A stretch of 64,000 bases of DNA from Varunaivibrio sulfuroxidans (GTDB taxonomy: Bacteria > Pseudomonadota > Alphaproteobacteria > Rhodospirillales > Magnetovibrionaceae): contig NZ_CP119676.1 in assembly GCF_029318635.1 (NCBI RefSeq), forward strand, positions 1,177,001 through 1,241,000. Reading direction: 5' to 3'. The position numbers and the translations under genes are program-made. Under the pieces are notes generated by a model that was given only the letters and a program-made list of their open reading frames with translations, had not been told where the DNA came from and made no database searches. How positions within the stretch are numbered: the stretch's first letter is position 1; each line of letters opens with the position of its first letter. Shown here in pieces: positions 8,011 through 17,179 of this stretch.

Positions 8011-9534
8011 CTAGTTGCCCGGTTGGGCGGAGACATGAAGCGCCTCGCGCTTCTTCTTGTTCTTGCGCCGCATCGAAATCACCTGCATGACGATGACGAG
8101 CGCGGAAAGGGAAAGAAAAAAAGCCGAAGTCCCGGAGGTAAAAAACGTCGTCGCATCGCCGTCCGTCATGATCAGGGCCATACGAAACTTGTTTTCCAAA
8201 GTTTTGCCCAAAACCATGCCCAAGATGACCGGCGTTACCGGAATGTCGAGACGTTGAAAAAGGTACCCGACGAACCCCATCGCCAACATCGTGTAAACGT
8301 CGAAAAAGGAATGGCGGATGGCGTATGAACCCACGACGCACATCACCAAAATACCGACCGCCAGATAATGAGACGGGATGTGCAATATGCGCACCAAAAG
8401 GCGAATGCCCAGAAGCTGGACCACCAGCACCACGGCGTAGGCCAGCATGATTGCGATATAGATCGTGTAAACTTGGGTGATGTTCGTTTGAAACAACATC
8501 GGGCCGGGATTGATGCCGTGGATCAACAAACCGCCCAGGACGATCGCGGTCGCCGGATCGCCCGGAATTCCCAAGCTCAACAAGGGGATCATCGCCCCGC
8601 CCGTCACCGCGTTGTTGGCGGTTTCCGGCGCGACGACCCCGGCGCATTCTCCCTTGCCGAATGTCTCCGGATGCTTGGAAAACCGTTTGGCGTGATCGTA
8701 AGCCAGGAACGCCGCGACCGGGCCGCCCGTTCCCGGAATCGCGCCGATCCCCGTTCCCAACACGGCGCAGCGCACCATCAGCCAGAAATTGCTTAACAGC
8801 AATTTGATGGAGGGTAACTTCGCCGTAATTTTTTTCGTCATCGGACCCAACTCATCGGGCTTTCCGTGATCGACGAAGGTGAACAAAATCTGCGGCACGG
8901 CGAACAGACCGATCATCGCCACGAGAAGATTTATGCCTTGCAGAAGCTGAATGCTGCCGAAGGTCATTCGCGCGGTGCCTTCGATCTGATCCATGCCGAT
9001 GGTCATCAACATCAAGCCGACGACCCCGGCGATAAACCCACGGACCAGAGACTTTTCGGCCAATCCGCATATGGTTGACAGACCGAAGAAAACCAAGGCG
9101 AAGATGTCCTGAGGGCCAAAGGTGATAGCGATTTTCGCCACCAAATGGATGGAAACGATCATCACCACGAGGCTGAACAGGCCGCCAAAAACCGACACAA
9201 TCACGGCGGTGCCCAAAGCGACGCCCGCATTGCCGTTTTTCGCCATCATATGCCCGTCGATCACGGTCGCGGCGGCGGACGGTGTCCCCGGAACGCCGAT
9301 CAAAATCGCCGACACCGAGCCTCCCGTCATACCGCCGATATAGGTGCCAATCAACAAGGCGATCGCCGGAGTAGGTCCCATGGAAAAGGTTACCGGCAAA
9401 ATCAACGCCAACGCCATCGAATAGGTCAGTCCCGGAATCGAGCCGAAAATCAGCCCCACCACCGAACCGATGGCGACCGCACCGATGGCGTTGGCTGAAA
9501 GCGCCATATGTAGGGCGTGTATCAGAGGATCCAT
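8011..9534 (-). CDS. tctA: Tripartite tricarboxylate transporter, large membrane subunit TctA
   Basis: A 507-residue polytopic membrane protein of the TctA family. Conserved blocks are visible: GSIPGLTYSMALALILPVTF near the N-terminus, GGMTGGSVSAILIGVPGTP, and FGKGECAGVVAPETANNAVT followed by GGAMIPLLSLGIPG. About 11-12 hydrophobic segments can be picked out. It forms the substrate channel of a TTT secondary transporter with TctB (gene 13 bp upstream) and the periplasmic binding protein TctC. AGGAG stands 9 bp before the ATG. The transported carboxylate is presumably the growth substrate of this gene block. Confidence 0.92.
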   Translation of the reverse strand: MDPLIHALHMALSANAIGAVAIGSVVGLIFGSIPGLTYSMALALILPVTFSMGPTPAIALLIGTYIGGMTGGSVSAILIGVPGTPSAAATVIDGHMMAKNGNAGVALGTAVIVSVFGGLFSLVVMIVSIHLVAKIAITFGPQDIFALVFFGLSTICGLAEKSLVRGFIAGVVGLMLMTIGMDQIEGTARMTFGSIQLLQGINLLVAMIGLFAVPQILFTFVDHGKPDELGPMTKKITAKLPSIKLLLSNFWLMVRCAVLGTGIGAIPGTGGPVAAFLAYDHAKRFSKHPETFGKGECAGVVAPETANNAVTGGAMIPLLSLGIPGDPATAIVLGGLLIHGINPGPMLFQTNITQVYTIYIAIMLAYAVVLVVQLLGIRLLVRILHIPSHYLAVGILVMCVVGSYAIRHSFFDVYTMLAMGFVGYLFQRLDIPVTPVILGMVLGKTLENKFRMALIMTDGDATTFFTSGTSAFFLSLSALVIVMQVISMRRKNKKKREALHVSAQPGN

Positions 9535-9547
9535 CGCCGTCTCACTC

Positions 9548-10057
9548 CTAAAAGAAATGAAGCCATGTGCCGCGCGGCAAATAGGCGTTCATCAAAACGT
9601 CGAAAATCAGGTGACACCCCACGGTCATCCCCAAGGCGAGCAGGATCGACGCCTTCCAGGACTTGATCCTCAAGATACCGTTGAGCGCCACGACAACGGC
9701 GATAGGGGTCGCGATCAAAAAACCGACCTTGTCCATGAAAAAGGTATACGCCACCATCAAGACGAAGACCGACACGACGATGCGCACTTCCTTGCTCAAC
9801 GGTTCGCGCTCGTGAACGAAAACCTGATCCGCGGCATCGGGAATCTTCGCCGCGGCGCGTCCCGAAAACGTGGACAAGACAACCGCCAGGGCAAGCACGC
9901 CTAAAAGAATTCCGAGAACCAGAGGAAAAAAGCGGGGACCGGACATCGCCGGGCCGGACGCGGGCGCGATCGTGTCAACCACGCCCCACGTCCACGCCAC
10001 GGCAATCGCGAACAAGACCCCGCCCAAGACGCGGTCTATGGCGCTTTGGCTCATCAT
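9548..10057 (-). CDS. tctB: Tripartite tricarboxylate transporter, small membrane subunit TctB
   Basis: This 169-residue protein has four hydrophobic segments, the TctB pattern (GVLFAIAVAWTWGVVDTI, FFPLVLGILLGVLALAVVLS, IVVSVFVLMVAYTFF, and a long C-terminal pair). TctB proteins are weakly conserved; the call rests on the topology and on the position between tctC and tctA. Start codons ATG ATG at 10052-10057 lie directly after the tctC stop (1 bp apart), indicating coupled translation. Confidence 0.87.
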   Translation of the reverse strand: MMSQSAIDRVLGGVLFAIAVAWTWGVVDTIAPASGPAMSGPRFFPLVLGILLGVLALAVVLSTFSGRAAAKIPDAADQVFVHEREPLSKEVRIVVSVFVLMVAYTFFMDKVGFLIATPIAVVVALNGILRIKSWKASILLALGMTVGCHLIFDVLMNAYLPRGTWLHFF

Positions 10058-10058
10058 G

Positions 10059-11033
10059 TCACTGCTTCTTCATGTGCAGCTCTTCCATCAGAGCCGCGAT
10101 TTTGGTGTCGTCGGAGGCGATGACCTTTCCGAAAATGTTGGCGGGAAGATACGCCGGCTTGAACCCGAGTTTTTTACCCGCCGCACGGAACGCCTTACTG
10201 TTGACGACGTGCTGGATCACCTCTTCGAGCCGTCCGATGACCCGTTTCGGCGTCCCCTTGGGAACGGCGATTCCCCGCCACATCTTAATGTCGATGTCGA
10301 TCCCTTGTTCCTTGGCGGTGGGAACGTCGGGCAAGGCGTCGATCCGCTTGGCGCTGGTCACGGCGAGAATTTTCAATTTTCCCGCCTGCGCCAAAGAGAT
10401 GAACTGCGACGGCCACTGCACCGCGGCGTCGATACGCCCGCCCAACAATTCGGCCTGGGCGCTGCCTTTGCCATACGGCACATAAATGACCTTGACCCCG
10501 GCCTTGGAAAATAAAGCCTCCGAGGTCAGGTGGGTGAAACTTCCCTTTCCGGAAATGCCCACCTTCAGCTTGCCGCCCTTCGCCTTCGCCGCCTTGATCA
10601 GGTCGGCGAGGGAATTCCACCCCGAGGACGCGTTGACCGCAAGGGCGGGAACCTCGACGCTGACTTGGGCGACGGGATCGAAGGCCTTGTAGTCGAACGG
10701 CATGTTCCCCTTGTGATAGGTCGTGCTGATGGAGTTGGAGTTCCACACGATATTGTAGCCGTCGGCGGGCATGGAATGAACATAACTATAGCCGACCGCC
10801 CCGCCGCCGCCGGTGCGGCTAACCGCGGCCACGGGCTGGGGCAACCGCTGGCTCATCCCTTCGGCCAGAACCTGCGCGGTGGCCAGTGCCGAGCCGCCGA
10901 ACAGGACCGTCATTTCAATTGGACGATCGGGATATTCCGCGCGCGCCGTCGCACTCGATCCGGCATAAACGGCCACCGCACCGAGCGCGATCGCCACACT
11001 CACTTTCTTAATAAACGCATACCTAGAAAACAT
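10059..11033 (-). CDS. tctC: TTT periplasmic solute-binding protein TctC (Bug family)
   Basis: A 324-residue extracytoplasmic binding protein of the Bug/TctC family. It begins with a signal peptide (positively charged start, hydrophobic core VSVAIALGAVAVYAG, likely cleavage near ATARA-EYPDRPI). The Bug hallmark YPDRPIEMTVLFGGSALA and the later YVPYGKGSAQAELLGGRIDA are present. It should deliver the carboxylate substrate to TctAB. The ATG at 11033 was chosen because AAGGAG precedes it by 9 bp; an upstream in-frame start at 11060 lacks a site. It follows the Mo-hydroxylase genes after about 80 bp. Confidence 0.9.
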   Translation of the reverse strand: MFSRYAFIKKVSVAIALGAVAVYAGSSATARAEYPDRPIEMTVLFGGSALATAQVLAEGMSQRLPQPVAAVSRTGGGGAVGYSYVHSMPADGYNIVWNSNSISTTYHKGNMPFDYKAFDPVAQVSVEVPALAVNASSGWNSLADLIKAAKAKGGKLKVGISGKGSFTHLTSEALFSKAGVKVIYVPYGKGSAQAELLGGRIDAAVQWPSQFISLAQAGKLKILAVTSAKRIDALPDVPTAKEQGIDIDIKMWRGIAVPKGTPKRVIGRLEEVIQHVVNSKAFRAAGKKLGFKPAYLPANIFGKVIASDDTKIAALMEELHMKKQ

Positions 11034-11114
11034 GTCTCCGCTCTCCTTAAATGAAGCCAAGATGCGGACATTTTTCTGCCCGTCATTCGTTTCTTTTTAG
11101 AGGCTGCCTACGCT

Positions 11115-12128
11115 TTACGCGTTTTTCGCCTCGCGCGCCCTCAAAGCCGCCAAAACCCTTTCCGGCGTCGCGGGAAGGGCGGTCATACGCACGCCTATGG
11201 CGTCATAAATCGCATTGGCGATCGCCGGCGCGGTCGGAATCATCGACGGCTCGCCAATTCCCTTCGCCCCCAGGGGGCTGAGCGGGTCGGGATCCTCGAT
11301 GATGCACGATGTGATTTCAGGAATGTCGAGCGACGTCGGTAGGATATATTTGGCGAAATCCGGCGTCGTCGTATAGCCGTCCTTAAGCGCGTACTCTTCC
11401 ATCAGCGCCTGCCCGATCGCCTGCACGACACCGCCTTCGATTTGGCCCTCGACACCCTTCGGGTTGACGGCGCGGCCGACATCATGGGCCGCCCAGACCC
11501 CCAGGACCTGGACCTCACCGGTTGCGGTATCGACCTCGACCTCGGCGATCTGGGCGCCAAAAACATAAGCCTGCCACGGTTTTCCGCTGCCGTCGCGCGC
11601 ATCCAGACCGGTATGATGGGCGGTAAACGAGGCGCTGCCCACAGGCACCACGCCGCGCCCCTTACAGATCGCCACCGCCTCGTCCATCGTCATTCTCAAA
11701 TTATGATCGCGGGCCCAAATTTCCCCACCGTGGGCGTTAATTACATCTTCGGGGACCCCCCAATGATCTGCGATTTCGGCGAACAGCTTGGCCCGCGCAT
11801 CCCGGCTCGCCAGCGCCACCGCATTGGCGATCATGTAGGTCTGCCGGGTCGCCCCGGCGTGAGCCGCCTCGGGCGCGCGGGCGGTATCGTTGTCGCCGAT
11901 GGTCACGTCCTGCGGGCGCACACCCAGTTCATCGGCCGCCACCTGAGCGAGAACGGTCAAGATGCCCTCGCCGATTTCGGTGACGCCGGTGACGATCTTC
12001 GCCGTTCCGCCATCGTCCAATTCCGCCCACGCGCCGGCGCGGTCGATCGCCGCCGTGCGGGCGATTCCATACCAAGCGGCGGCGACGCCCCGGCCGCGTT
12101 TTTTCGTCTTCTTCAAATCCTCACGCAC
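11115..12128 (-). CDS. Molybdenum hydroxylase, C-terminal half of Mo-binding subunit (split gene)
   Basis: With a GTG start at 12128 this frame gives 337 residues that match only the second molybdopterin-binding domain of xanthine-oxidase-family large subunits. It carries VTGVTEIGEGILTVLAQVAA, GQIEGGVVQAIGQALMEEY and the catalytic-glutamate motif GAKGIGEPSMIPTAPA near the end. The first half of the subunit is in the upstream overlapping gene in another frame. The overlap is 8 bp (GTGCGTGA), and GAGGAAAAG stands at ribosome-binding distance before the GTG, so separate coupled translation is possible. A one-base frameshift mutation or sequencing error is the alternative. Nicotinate dehydrogenase of Eubacterium barkeri is a known case with the Mo subunit split into two polypeptides. 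Confidence 0.78.
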   Translation of the reverse strand: MREDLKKTKKRGRGVAAAWYGIARTAAIDRAGAWAELDDGGTAKIVTGVTEIGEGILTVLAQVAADELGVRPQDVTIGDNDTARAPEAAHAGATRQTYMIANAVALASRDARAKLFAEIADHWGVPEDVINAHGGEIWARDHNLRMTMDEAVAICKGRGVVPVGSASFTAHHTGLDARDGSGKPWQAYVFGAQIAEVEVDTATGEVQVLGVWAAHDVGRAVNPKGVEGQIEGGVVQAIGQALMEEYALKDGYTTTPDFAKYILPTSLDIPEITSCIIEDPDPLSPLGAKGIGEPSMIPTAPAIANAIYDAIGVRMTALPATPERVLAALRAREAKNA

Positions 12129-13998
12129 AGCTCTTTTCCTCGTTTTCTCGCGCACGCAGCGCCGCGCCCGGGGTCGCCGGCGCGCGCGTTCCCGGCCCAT
12201 CGAGATCGCCGCGCGCGCCGCCGCGCACATTCGACGGTCCCGGCTCCCAACCCGCCGCCGCCGCCGCCTCCTCCAGGCAACGTCGCAGGCTGACCGAACC
12301 CAATTTCTGTTGGGTGTGCGTCACCGCGCCATCTTCCATGGCGTTCAAAAGACGCAAGGCGATCGGATCCATCCCCAGCTTTTCGGCGCACATGTCAAGA
12401 TGGCTTTCGGTGGCGAACTCGGCCTGCAATGCGCCGAAACTGCGCATGGCCCCAGACGGCGTGTTGTTGGTGTACACACCGATCGTGTCCACCTTAACGT
12501 TGGCGATCGCATAAGGCCCCGCCGCCAGAATAGCCGCCTTGCGCATGACCCCCTCGGTCGAACAGCCATAGGCCCCGCCGTCGGCGATCATACGGATTTC
12601 ACTCGCCAGGATTTTACCCTCGCGCGATAAGCCCATCTTGTAGCCGATCCGCGCGGGGTGGCGTTTGGCGCTCGCCAGGATCGATTCCTCGCGCGTGAAC
12701 ACGCAACGCACCGGACGGTGGGTCTTGAGCACCGCCAGCGCCAAGATGCCCTGGTAGATCATGTCTTCCTTGCCGCCGAAACCGCCGCCCACCGGGCTCA
12801 TGATCATGCGCACCTTGTTGATCGGCATCGCCAATATCTTGGACAGCATGTGGCGGTGGTGGGTGATGTTCTGGCTCGGCGAATGGATCGTCATCACGCC
12901 GTCGTGGTCGAGATAGGCCAGCCCCGCCTCGGGCTCCAAATAGGCGTGCTCGATGGCTTGGGTGGTATAGGTTTCCTCGACGATCAAATCGGATTTCGCG
13001 AAGCCGTCTTCGACATTCCCCTTGCGCAGCGGAATATGCTTAACCCGATTGTCCGGGGCGTATTCGTGGATCACCGGGGCGCCGGGTTGCATCGCCTCCT
13101 CGGGATCAAAAACGCAAGGAAGGTCTTCGTAAACCAGATTGATCTCAGCGGCGGCACGGCGCGCCGTGCGCGCATCGACGGCGACCACGGCGGCCACCGC
13201 CTCGCCGACAAAACGCACCTTACCGCGCGCCAAAACGGGCTGGTCCTCGACGAACACGCCGAAACCGTCCTCGCCGGGCACGTCGTCGCACGTAACGACG
13301 GCTTCCACACCGGGGATCGCCATGGCGCGGGACGGGTCCAGCGAAACAATTCTGGCGTGCGGCCGATCACTGCGCAAAATGTGCATATGCAACATTCCCG
13401 ACATCGTCATATCGCCGGCATAGCGCAAGGCGCCGGTCACCTTGGACGGGGCGTCGATACGCCGCACGTTGGCCCCGATGAAGGCGCCCTCGTCGCCATC
13501 TTCTTCAAGCGCGCTCTCGGACGCGGCGCCGTTCAAAACATCGCGCGCAAGCTCGACCGCGTCGAAAATTTTCTGATAGCCGGTACACCGACAAATATTA
13601 CCGCCCAAACCTTCCTTGATTTCCTCGCGTCCGGCGTTCGGGTTGCGCCGAAGCGTCGCCGTCGCCGCCATCACCATGCCGGGAATGCAATAGCCGCACT
13701 GACTGGCGCCGGCTTTGTGAAAGGCTTTTTGAATGACCGACATGGCGCCCGGCCGCGCGATCCCTTCGAGGGTGACGACGTCGGCCCCATCCGCCTTCAT
13801 CGCCATCGTCAGGCAACTTTTCACCAACGCGCCGTTGACGAACACCGAGCACGTCCCGCATTCGCCCGCCCCACAGCCTTCCTTAGTGGCCGTCAGGTCC
13901 AGCGTATCACGGAGAAAATCGACAAGGCGCAGATCCGGACTGACCGCCTTTTCGACGGGGCGGCCGTTCACGGTCATGCGCAAAATGGTTTCGGTCAT
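12121..13998 (-). CDS. Fused [2Fe-2S] subunit plus N-terminal half of Mo-binding subunit, molybdenum hydroxylase
   Basis: This 625-residue protein starts with a CoxS-type iron-sulfur domain (residues 1-157): plant-ferredoxin cysteines 42, 47, 50 and 62 (EGCGAGECGTC) and second-cluster cysteines 101, 104, 136 and 138 (CGYC, CRC). It continues with the hammerhead domain (from about 175) and the first molybdopterin-binding domain, with GGGFGGKED and GAMRSFGALQAEFATE. It stops where the second Mo domain should start; that domain is the next gene. The ATG overlaps the stop of the FAD subunit gene by 4 bp. In most relatives the small and large subunits are separate genes, so this fusion is unusual. 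The enzyme probably oxidises an aldehyde or hydroxylates an activated carbon. Confidence 0.85.
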   Translation of the reverse strand: MTETILRMTVNGRPVEKAVSPDLRLVDFLRDTLDLTATKEGCGAGECGTCSVFVNGALVKSCLTMAMKADGADVVTLEGIARPGAMSVIQKAFHKAGASQCGYCIPGMVMAATATLRRNPNAGREEIKEGLGGNICRCTGYQKIFDAVELARDVLNGAASESALEEDGDEGAFIGANVRRIDAPSKVTGALRYAGDMTMSGMLHMHILRSDRPHARIVSLDPSRAMAIPGVEAVVTCDDVPGEDGFGVFVEDQPVLARGKVRFVGEAVAAVVAVDARTARRAAAEINLVYEDLPCVFDPEEAMQPGAPVIHEYAPDNRVKHIPLRKGNVEDGFAKSDLIVEETYTTQAIEHAYLEPEAGLAYLDHDGVMTIHSPSQNITHHRHMLSKILAMPINKVRMIMSPVGGGFGGKEDMIYQGILALAVLKTHRPVRCVFTREESILASAKRHPARIGYKMGLSREGKILASEIRMIADGGAYGCSTEGVMRKAAILAAGPYAIANVKVDTIGVYTNNTPSGAMRSFGALQAEFATESHLDMCAEKLGMDPIALRLLNAMEDGAVTHTQQKLGSVSLRRCLEEAAAAAGWEPGPSNVRGGARGDLDGPGTRAPATPGAALRARENEEKSCA

Positions 13999-14909
13999 CA
14001 CGAGGTCTCCGTTCGAAGGGGGACGTCCTGCGCCCACCCGGCATTTTCCAGGGCGCCGTAGAGCGCACGCATGACGAAGCCCCGCACCACGTCGCGGCGA
14101 TAGGCCCGGCGTGTGCGCGAGGCGACCCGCTCCACCGGTTTTTGGGCGACGGCCTCGATCAATTGCGCCGTTACCGTCTCGCCGATCAACATGGCCTCGC
14201 ATTCGTCAAGGCGCGCCGCAACCGGCCCGACACCGCCCAGGGCCAGCCGCGCATCGGCGATGACGGTTCCCGACGGGTCGAGTTCGACCGCCGCCGCCAG
14301 ACAAACCGTGGAAATAACCAAGGAGCGGCGACGCCCGACCTTCTCGAACGCCGCGCCGTAACCGGGCAGGGCATCGACGCGAACGGTCGTGAGGATCTCA
14401 TCCGCGCCGATCAGCGTTTTTCCCGGTCCGGTGACGAAATCGGCCAACGCCACCGTGCGTTCGAGGATATTTCCCCCGACGCGGCGGTGCAAAACCACCT
14501 CGGCGTTGAGCGCCAGCAATGGCGGAACGCCATCGGCGGCGGGAGAGGCGTTGACGATATTGCCGCCGATGGTCGCCTGCTCGCGAATCTGAGCGTCGGC
14601 GAACCACGCCGCGCACGCCCCCATGACGGCGGCGTTTTTTACAAGGATTTCTTGGTCGAGAAACCGTTGAAAGGGAACGCCCCCGCCCAAAACGAGACGG
14701 CCCGCCTCAAGGGACACGGCGCGCATCTGAGGCACGCGGGAAAGATCGATCACACAAGGAATATGGGCGTCTTCCCGCCGTTCTTTCCTGGCATGGGGCA
14801 GAATGTCCGTCGCCCCGCCAAGCAATCGGCAGGCCGCGCCATGGCGCGCCATGGCGTCGAAGGCCTCTCCCAGGGTTTTGGGGACAACATATGTGTCGCA
14901 TTGCAACAT
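13998..14909 (-). CDS. FAD-binding subunit of molybdenum hydroxylase (CoxM type)
   Basis: A 303-residue medium subunit of the CoxM/HbaD family. The FAD motifs are clear: CRLLGGATDILPHARK near the N-terminus and ATIGGNIVNASPAADGVPPLLAL in the middle. A CO-dehydrogenase flavoprotein C-terminal domain follows (EKVGRRRSLVISTVCLAAAV). It passes electrons from the iron-sulfur clusters of the adjacent subunit to an acceptor. The ATG at 14909 agrees with the conserved N-terminus of the family; the longer upstream extension in the same frame would overlap the alcohol dehydrogenase gene and is not used. Confidence 0.88.
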   Translation of the reverse strand: MLQCDTYVVPKTLGEAFDAMARHGAACRLLGGATDILPHARKERREDAHIPCVIDLSRVPQMRAVSLEAGRLVLGGGVPFQRFLDQEILVKNAAVMGACAAWFADAQIREQATIGGNIVNASPAADGVPPLLALNAEVVLHRRVGGNILERTVALADFVTGPGKTLIGADEILTTVRVDALPGYGAAFEKVGRRRSLVISTVCLAAAVELDPSGTVIADARLALGGVGPVAARLDECEAMLIGETVTAQLIEAVAQKPVERVASRTRRAYRRDVVRGFVMRALYGALENAGWAQDVPLRTETS

Positions 14910-14940
14910 GGTGTTTACTTCTTCCTGGCCATGCGTCGCA

Positions 14941-16086
14941 TCAGCGCATCTTGACGACCACTTTAATGGCGTCCTCGATACGTTCCCTGGCGTAACGCAG
15001 GGCCTCGGGAACGTCTTCGAGCGCGAACGTGTGGGTGTGGATAATCGACGCATCGAAGCGCTTTTGCTTCATAAACGCCGCCGCGCGATGCGTCGCGCTT
15101 TTGCCCTCTCCGCGAATGCCGAAGACATAGATATTGTTGCGCACCAGATGGGCGACATCGACCGGGACCGGCGCGCCGGGGAACGCCGCGAGACATATTT
15201 TGCCGCCCCGGTTGACCATTTTGGCCGCCTCGTTCAAGGCGTTCGGGGCGCCGGAACATTCCAGAACATAATGCACGCCCTTGCCGGCGGTGATCCGGTT
15301 TACCGCCTCCACCGGATCTTCGTTGCGCACGTTCACGACGTGATCCGCCCCCAACTTGATCCCCATTTCCAAGCGCGAATCCCGCGTTCCGGTCAAGATC
15401 ACGGGATCGGCCCCCAGGGCCTTGCCCACGGCGACGCCCATCAAGCCGATCGGCCCCGGTCCCGTCACCACCAGGGGCTCGCCCGCAACCAGGCCGCCCA
15501 GGGCGTCCAAGCCGTACATGGCCGTTCCCGCGGTCACCACCAAAGTGGCCTCTTCATCGCTCATATCGTCGGGGACATGAACCAAGGTATTGACGTTGTT
15601 CACCGCGTACTGGGCAAAACCGCCGTCGGTGGTGAAACCGTTGGCGCGGTGCCCCTTGTTGTGCCCTTCATAATTTTCGCCGTAATTCAGACACGACGTG
15701 TACATGCCCATACGGCAACGCTCGCAACGCCCGCAACCGGCATGGATCTCCACCGTCACCCGATCGCCGAGCCGATACTCGTCCACCCCCGGCCCCAACT
15801 TGACCACGGTGCCCATGTATTCGTGCCCGGGGGTGAAATTTTTATTGAACGGCAACCCTCCCTCGATCTGCGCCGGGGGACCGTGACGAATGATTTCGAT
15901 ATCGGTCGCACACACCGCGATGGCGTCGATACGGACGAGAACTTCGGCCGCGCCCGGCGTGGGGACGGGCTTATCCACCAAAGTCAACTCTTCGGGATCG
16001 CCCAAAACCCATGCCTTCATCGTTTCGGGAACATCGAAACCTTCCGCGGTTCCACCGAGGTTGGCGCCTGATATCGTCTTCGTCAT
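14941..16086 (-). CDS. Zinc-dependent alcohol dehydrogenase (MDR family)
   Basis: A 381-residue medium-chain dehydrogenase. Catalytic zinc ligands appear in AVCATDIEIIRHG and TPGHEYMGTV, the structural zinc lobe in CGRCERCRMGMYTSC, and the Rossmann nucleotide-binding motif in VTGPGPIGLMGVAVGKALG. It resembles sorbitol/threonine/L-iditol dehydrogenases acting on polyols or hydroxy acids. GGGAG lies 8 bp before the ATG. Being the first enzyme gene after the IclR regulator, it may carry out the first oxidation in the pathway. The substrate cannot be named. Confidence 0.85.
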   Translation of the reverse strand: MTKTISGANLGGTAEGFDVPETMKAWVLGDPEELTLVDKPVPTPGAAEVLVRIDAIAVCATDIEIIRHGPPAQIEGGLPFNKNFTPGHEYMGTVVKLGPGVDEYRLGDRVTVEIHAGCGRCERCRMGMYTSCLNYGENYEGHNKGHRANGFTTDGGFAQYAVNNVNTLVHVPDDMSDEEATLVVTAGTAMYGLDALGGLVAGEPLVVTGPGPIGLMGVAVGKALGADPVILTGTRDSRLEMGIKLGADHVVNVRNEDPVEAVNRITAGKGVHYVLECSGAPNALNEAAKMVNRGGKICLAAFPGAPVPVDVAHLVRNNIYVFGIRGEGKSATHRAAAFMKQKRFDASIIHTHTFALEDVPEALRYARERIEDAIKVVVKMR

Positions 16087-16200
16087 TAAACGGTCTCCCA
16101 AGGAACGCTTTAGATCAGCGCCCATTACTTACGCGATACATCCTGTTTGCTTTTTTTCGTCCCTTAGAGGATCTTCTTATTTATCGTTTCCTGCGCGGCC

Positions 16201-17097
16201 TCAGCCCGGGGTGAGGTATCCCAGTTCTTGTGAAATTTTTGCCGCGGTCTCGATCACCAAACCACGCACTTGGTCAAAAAAATCAGCCGTGGCGCGCATG
16301 GTCGGCACGGAACAACTGACCGAGGCGACGACCTCACCGGCGTTGTTGCGGATCGGCGCGCCGACACAGTGCACGCCGGGCTGGAATTCTTCACGGTCCT
16401 CGGCATACCCCAGGCTGCGCACCTCCTTGAGGTTTTGCAGCAGGGCTTTTCTGGAGCACAAGGTATGTTCGGTGAACCGTTCCAGTTTCTCCGCGAGAAT
16501 AATACGCTTGAAGTCGGCGTCACCCAGGTAAGCCAATATCGCCTTACCCGTCGCCGTGGCGTGGGCCGCCTTGCTTTTACCGACATAACCACTATCGACC
16601 TTGACGGCGTGCAAGGTGTCGAGCTTGGCGAGCGTCATGAGCTCGACCCCCTGGATCACCGCGAGATGAACCGCTTCTCCGGTGCGGTTATTAAGGTCGC
16701 GTAAAAAAGGCATGGCCAGAGAACCCAAATCGATCTGCCGGATACGCGCGTTACTCAATTCGAATAATTTATTTCCCAACGCGTACTCTCGGGTGCGCGG
16801 ATCTTGAAACACGCAGCCCAGTTGGGACAACGTGTTCAACAAGTGATGGCATGTGCTGATGTTTAGCCCCGCACCCGAGGAAATCGCGGTCAGCGCAACG
16901 GGACCATCCCCCTGGGCCAAAATGTCGAGAATCTTAAAAGCGCGCGCGACCGACTGGATCGTTCCGCCCTTCTTGGTCGCCACCTTGACGGACGCGCGCA
17001 CGGCGCCGACGCCTGACGTCTTCGTGCGCAAAACAGCGCCTTTTGGCGAGCCTGTCGAAGAAGACGCGGCGCGCGACACCTTACCGTTCAAAACCAT
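16201..17097 (-). CDS. IclR-family transcriptional regulator
   Basis: A 298-residue IclR-type regulator. After a basic, poorly conserved N-terminal 50 residues comes the winged helix (SVARAFKILDILAQGDGPVALTAISSGAGLNISTCHHLLN, as two blocks) and then the effector-binding domain, with GEAVHLAVIQG, HATATGKAILAYLG and GVHCVGAPIRN. It sits at the head of the gene block and probably senses the substrate or an intermediate. The start is uncertain: the ATG at 17097 is preceded directly by GGGGAGG, which is too close, so the TTG two codons inside (good spacing) or the upstream ATG at 17157 are alternatives. Confidence 0.85.
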   Translation of the reverse strand: MVLNGKVSRAASSSTGSPKGAVLRTKTSGVGAVRASVKVATKKGGTIQSVARAFKILDILAQGDGPVALTAISSGAGLNISTCHHLLNTLSQLGCVFQDPRTREYALGNKLFELSNARIRQIDLGSLAMPFLRDLNNRTGEAVHLAVIQGVELMTLAKLDTLHAVKVDSGYVGKSKAAHATATGKAILAYLGDADFKRIILAEKLERFTEHTLCSRKALLQNLKEVRSLGYAEDREEFQPGVHCVGAPIRNNAGEVVASVSCSVPTMRATADFFDQVRGLVIETAAKISQELGYLTPG

Positions 17098-17179
17098 ACC
17101 TCCCCAATACTCGCGGATTTCCGCTCCGACCGCGCCAAACCGTACGGCGCATTTCATCTTTTTTTATTTTATTCAGAGA

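Noticed and set aside
12121-12230. Simple inactivation of the Mo hydroxylase by frameshift
   Set aside because: Not excluded, but the break is at a domain boundary, has a usable GTG with a ribosome-binding site, and a split Mo subunit is known in nicotinate dehydrogenase, so it is reported as two genes.
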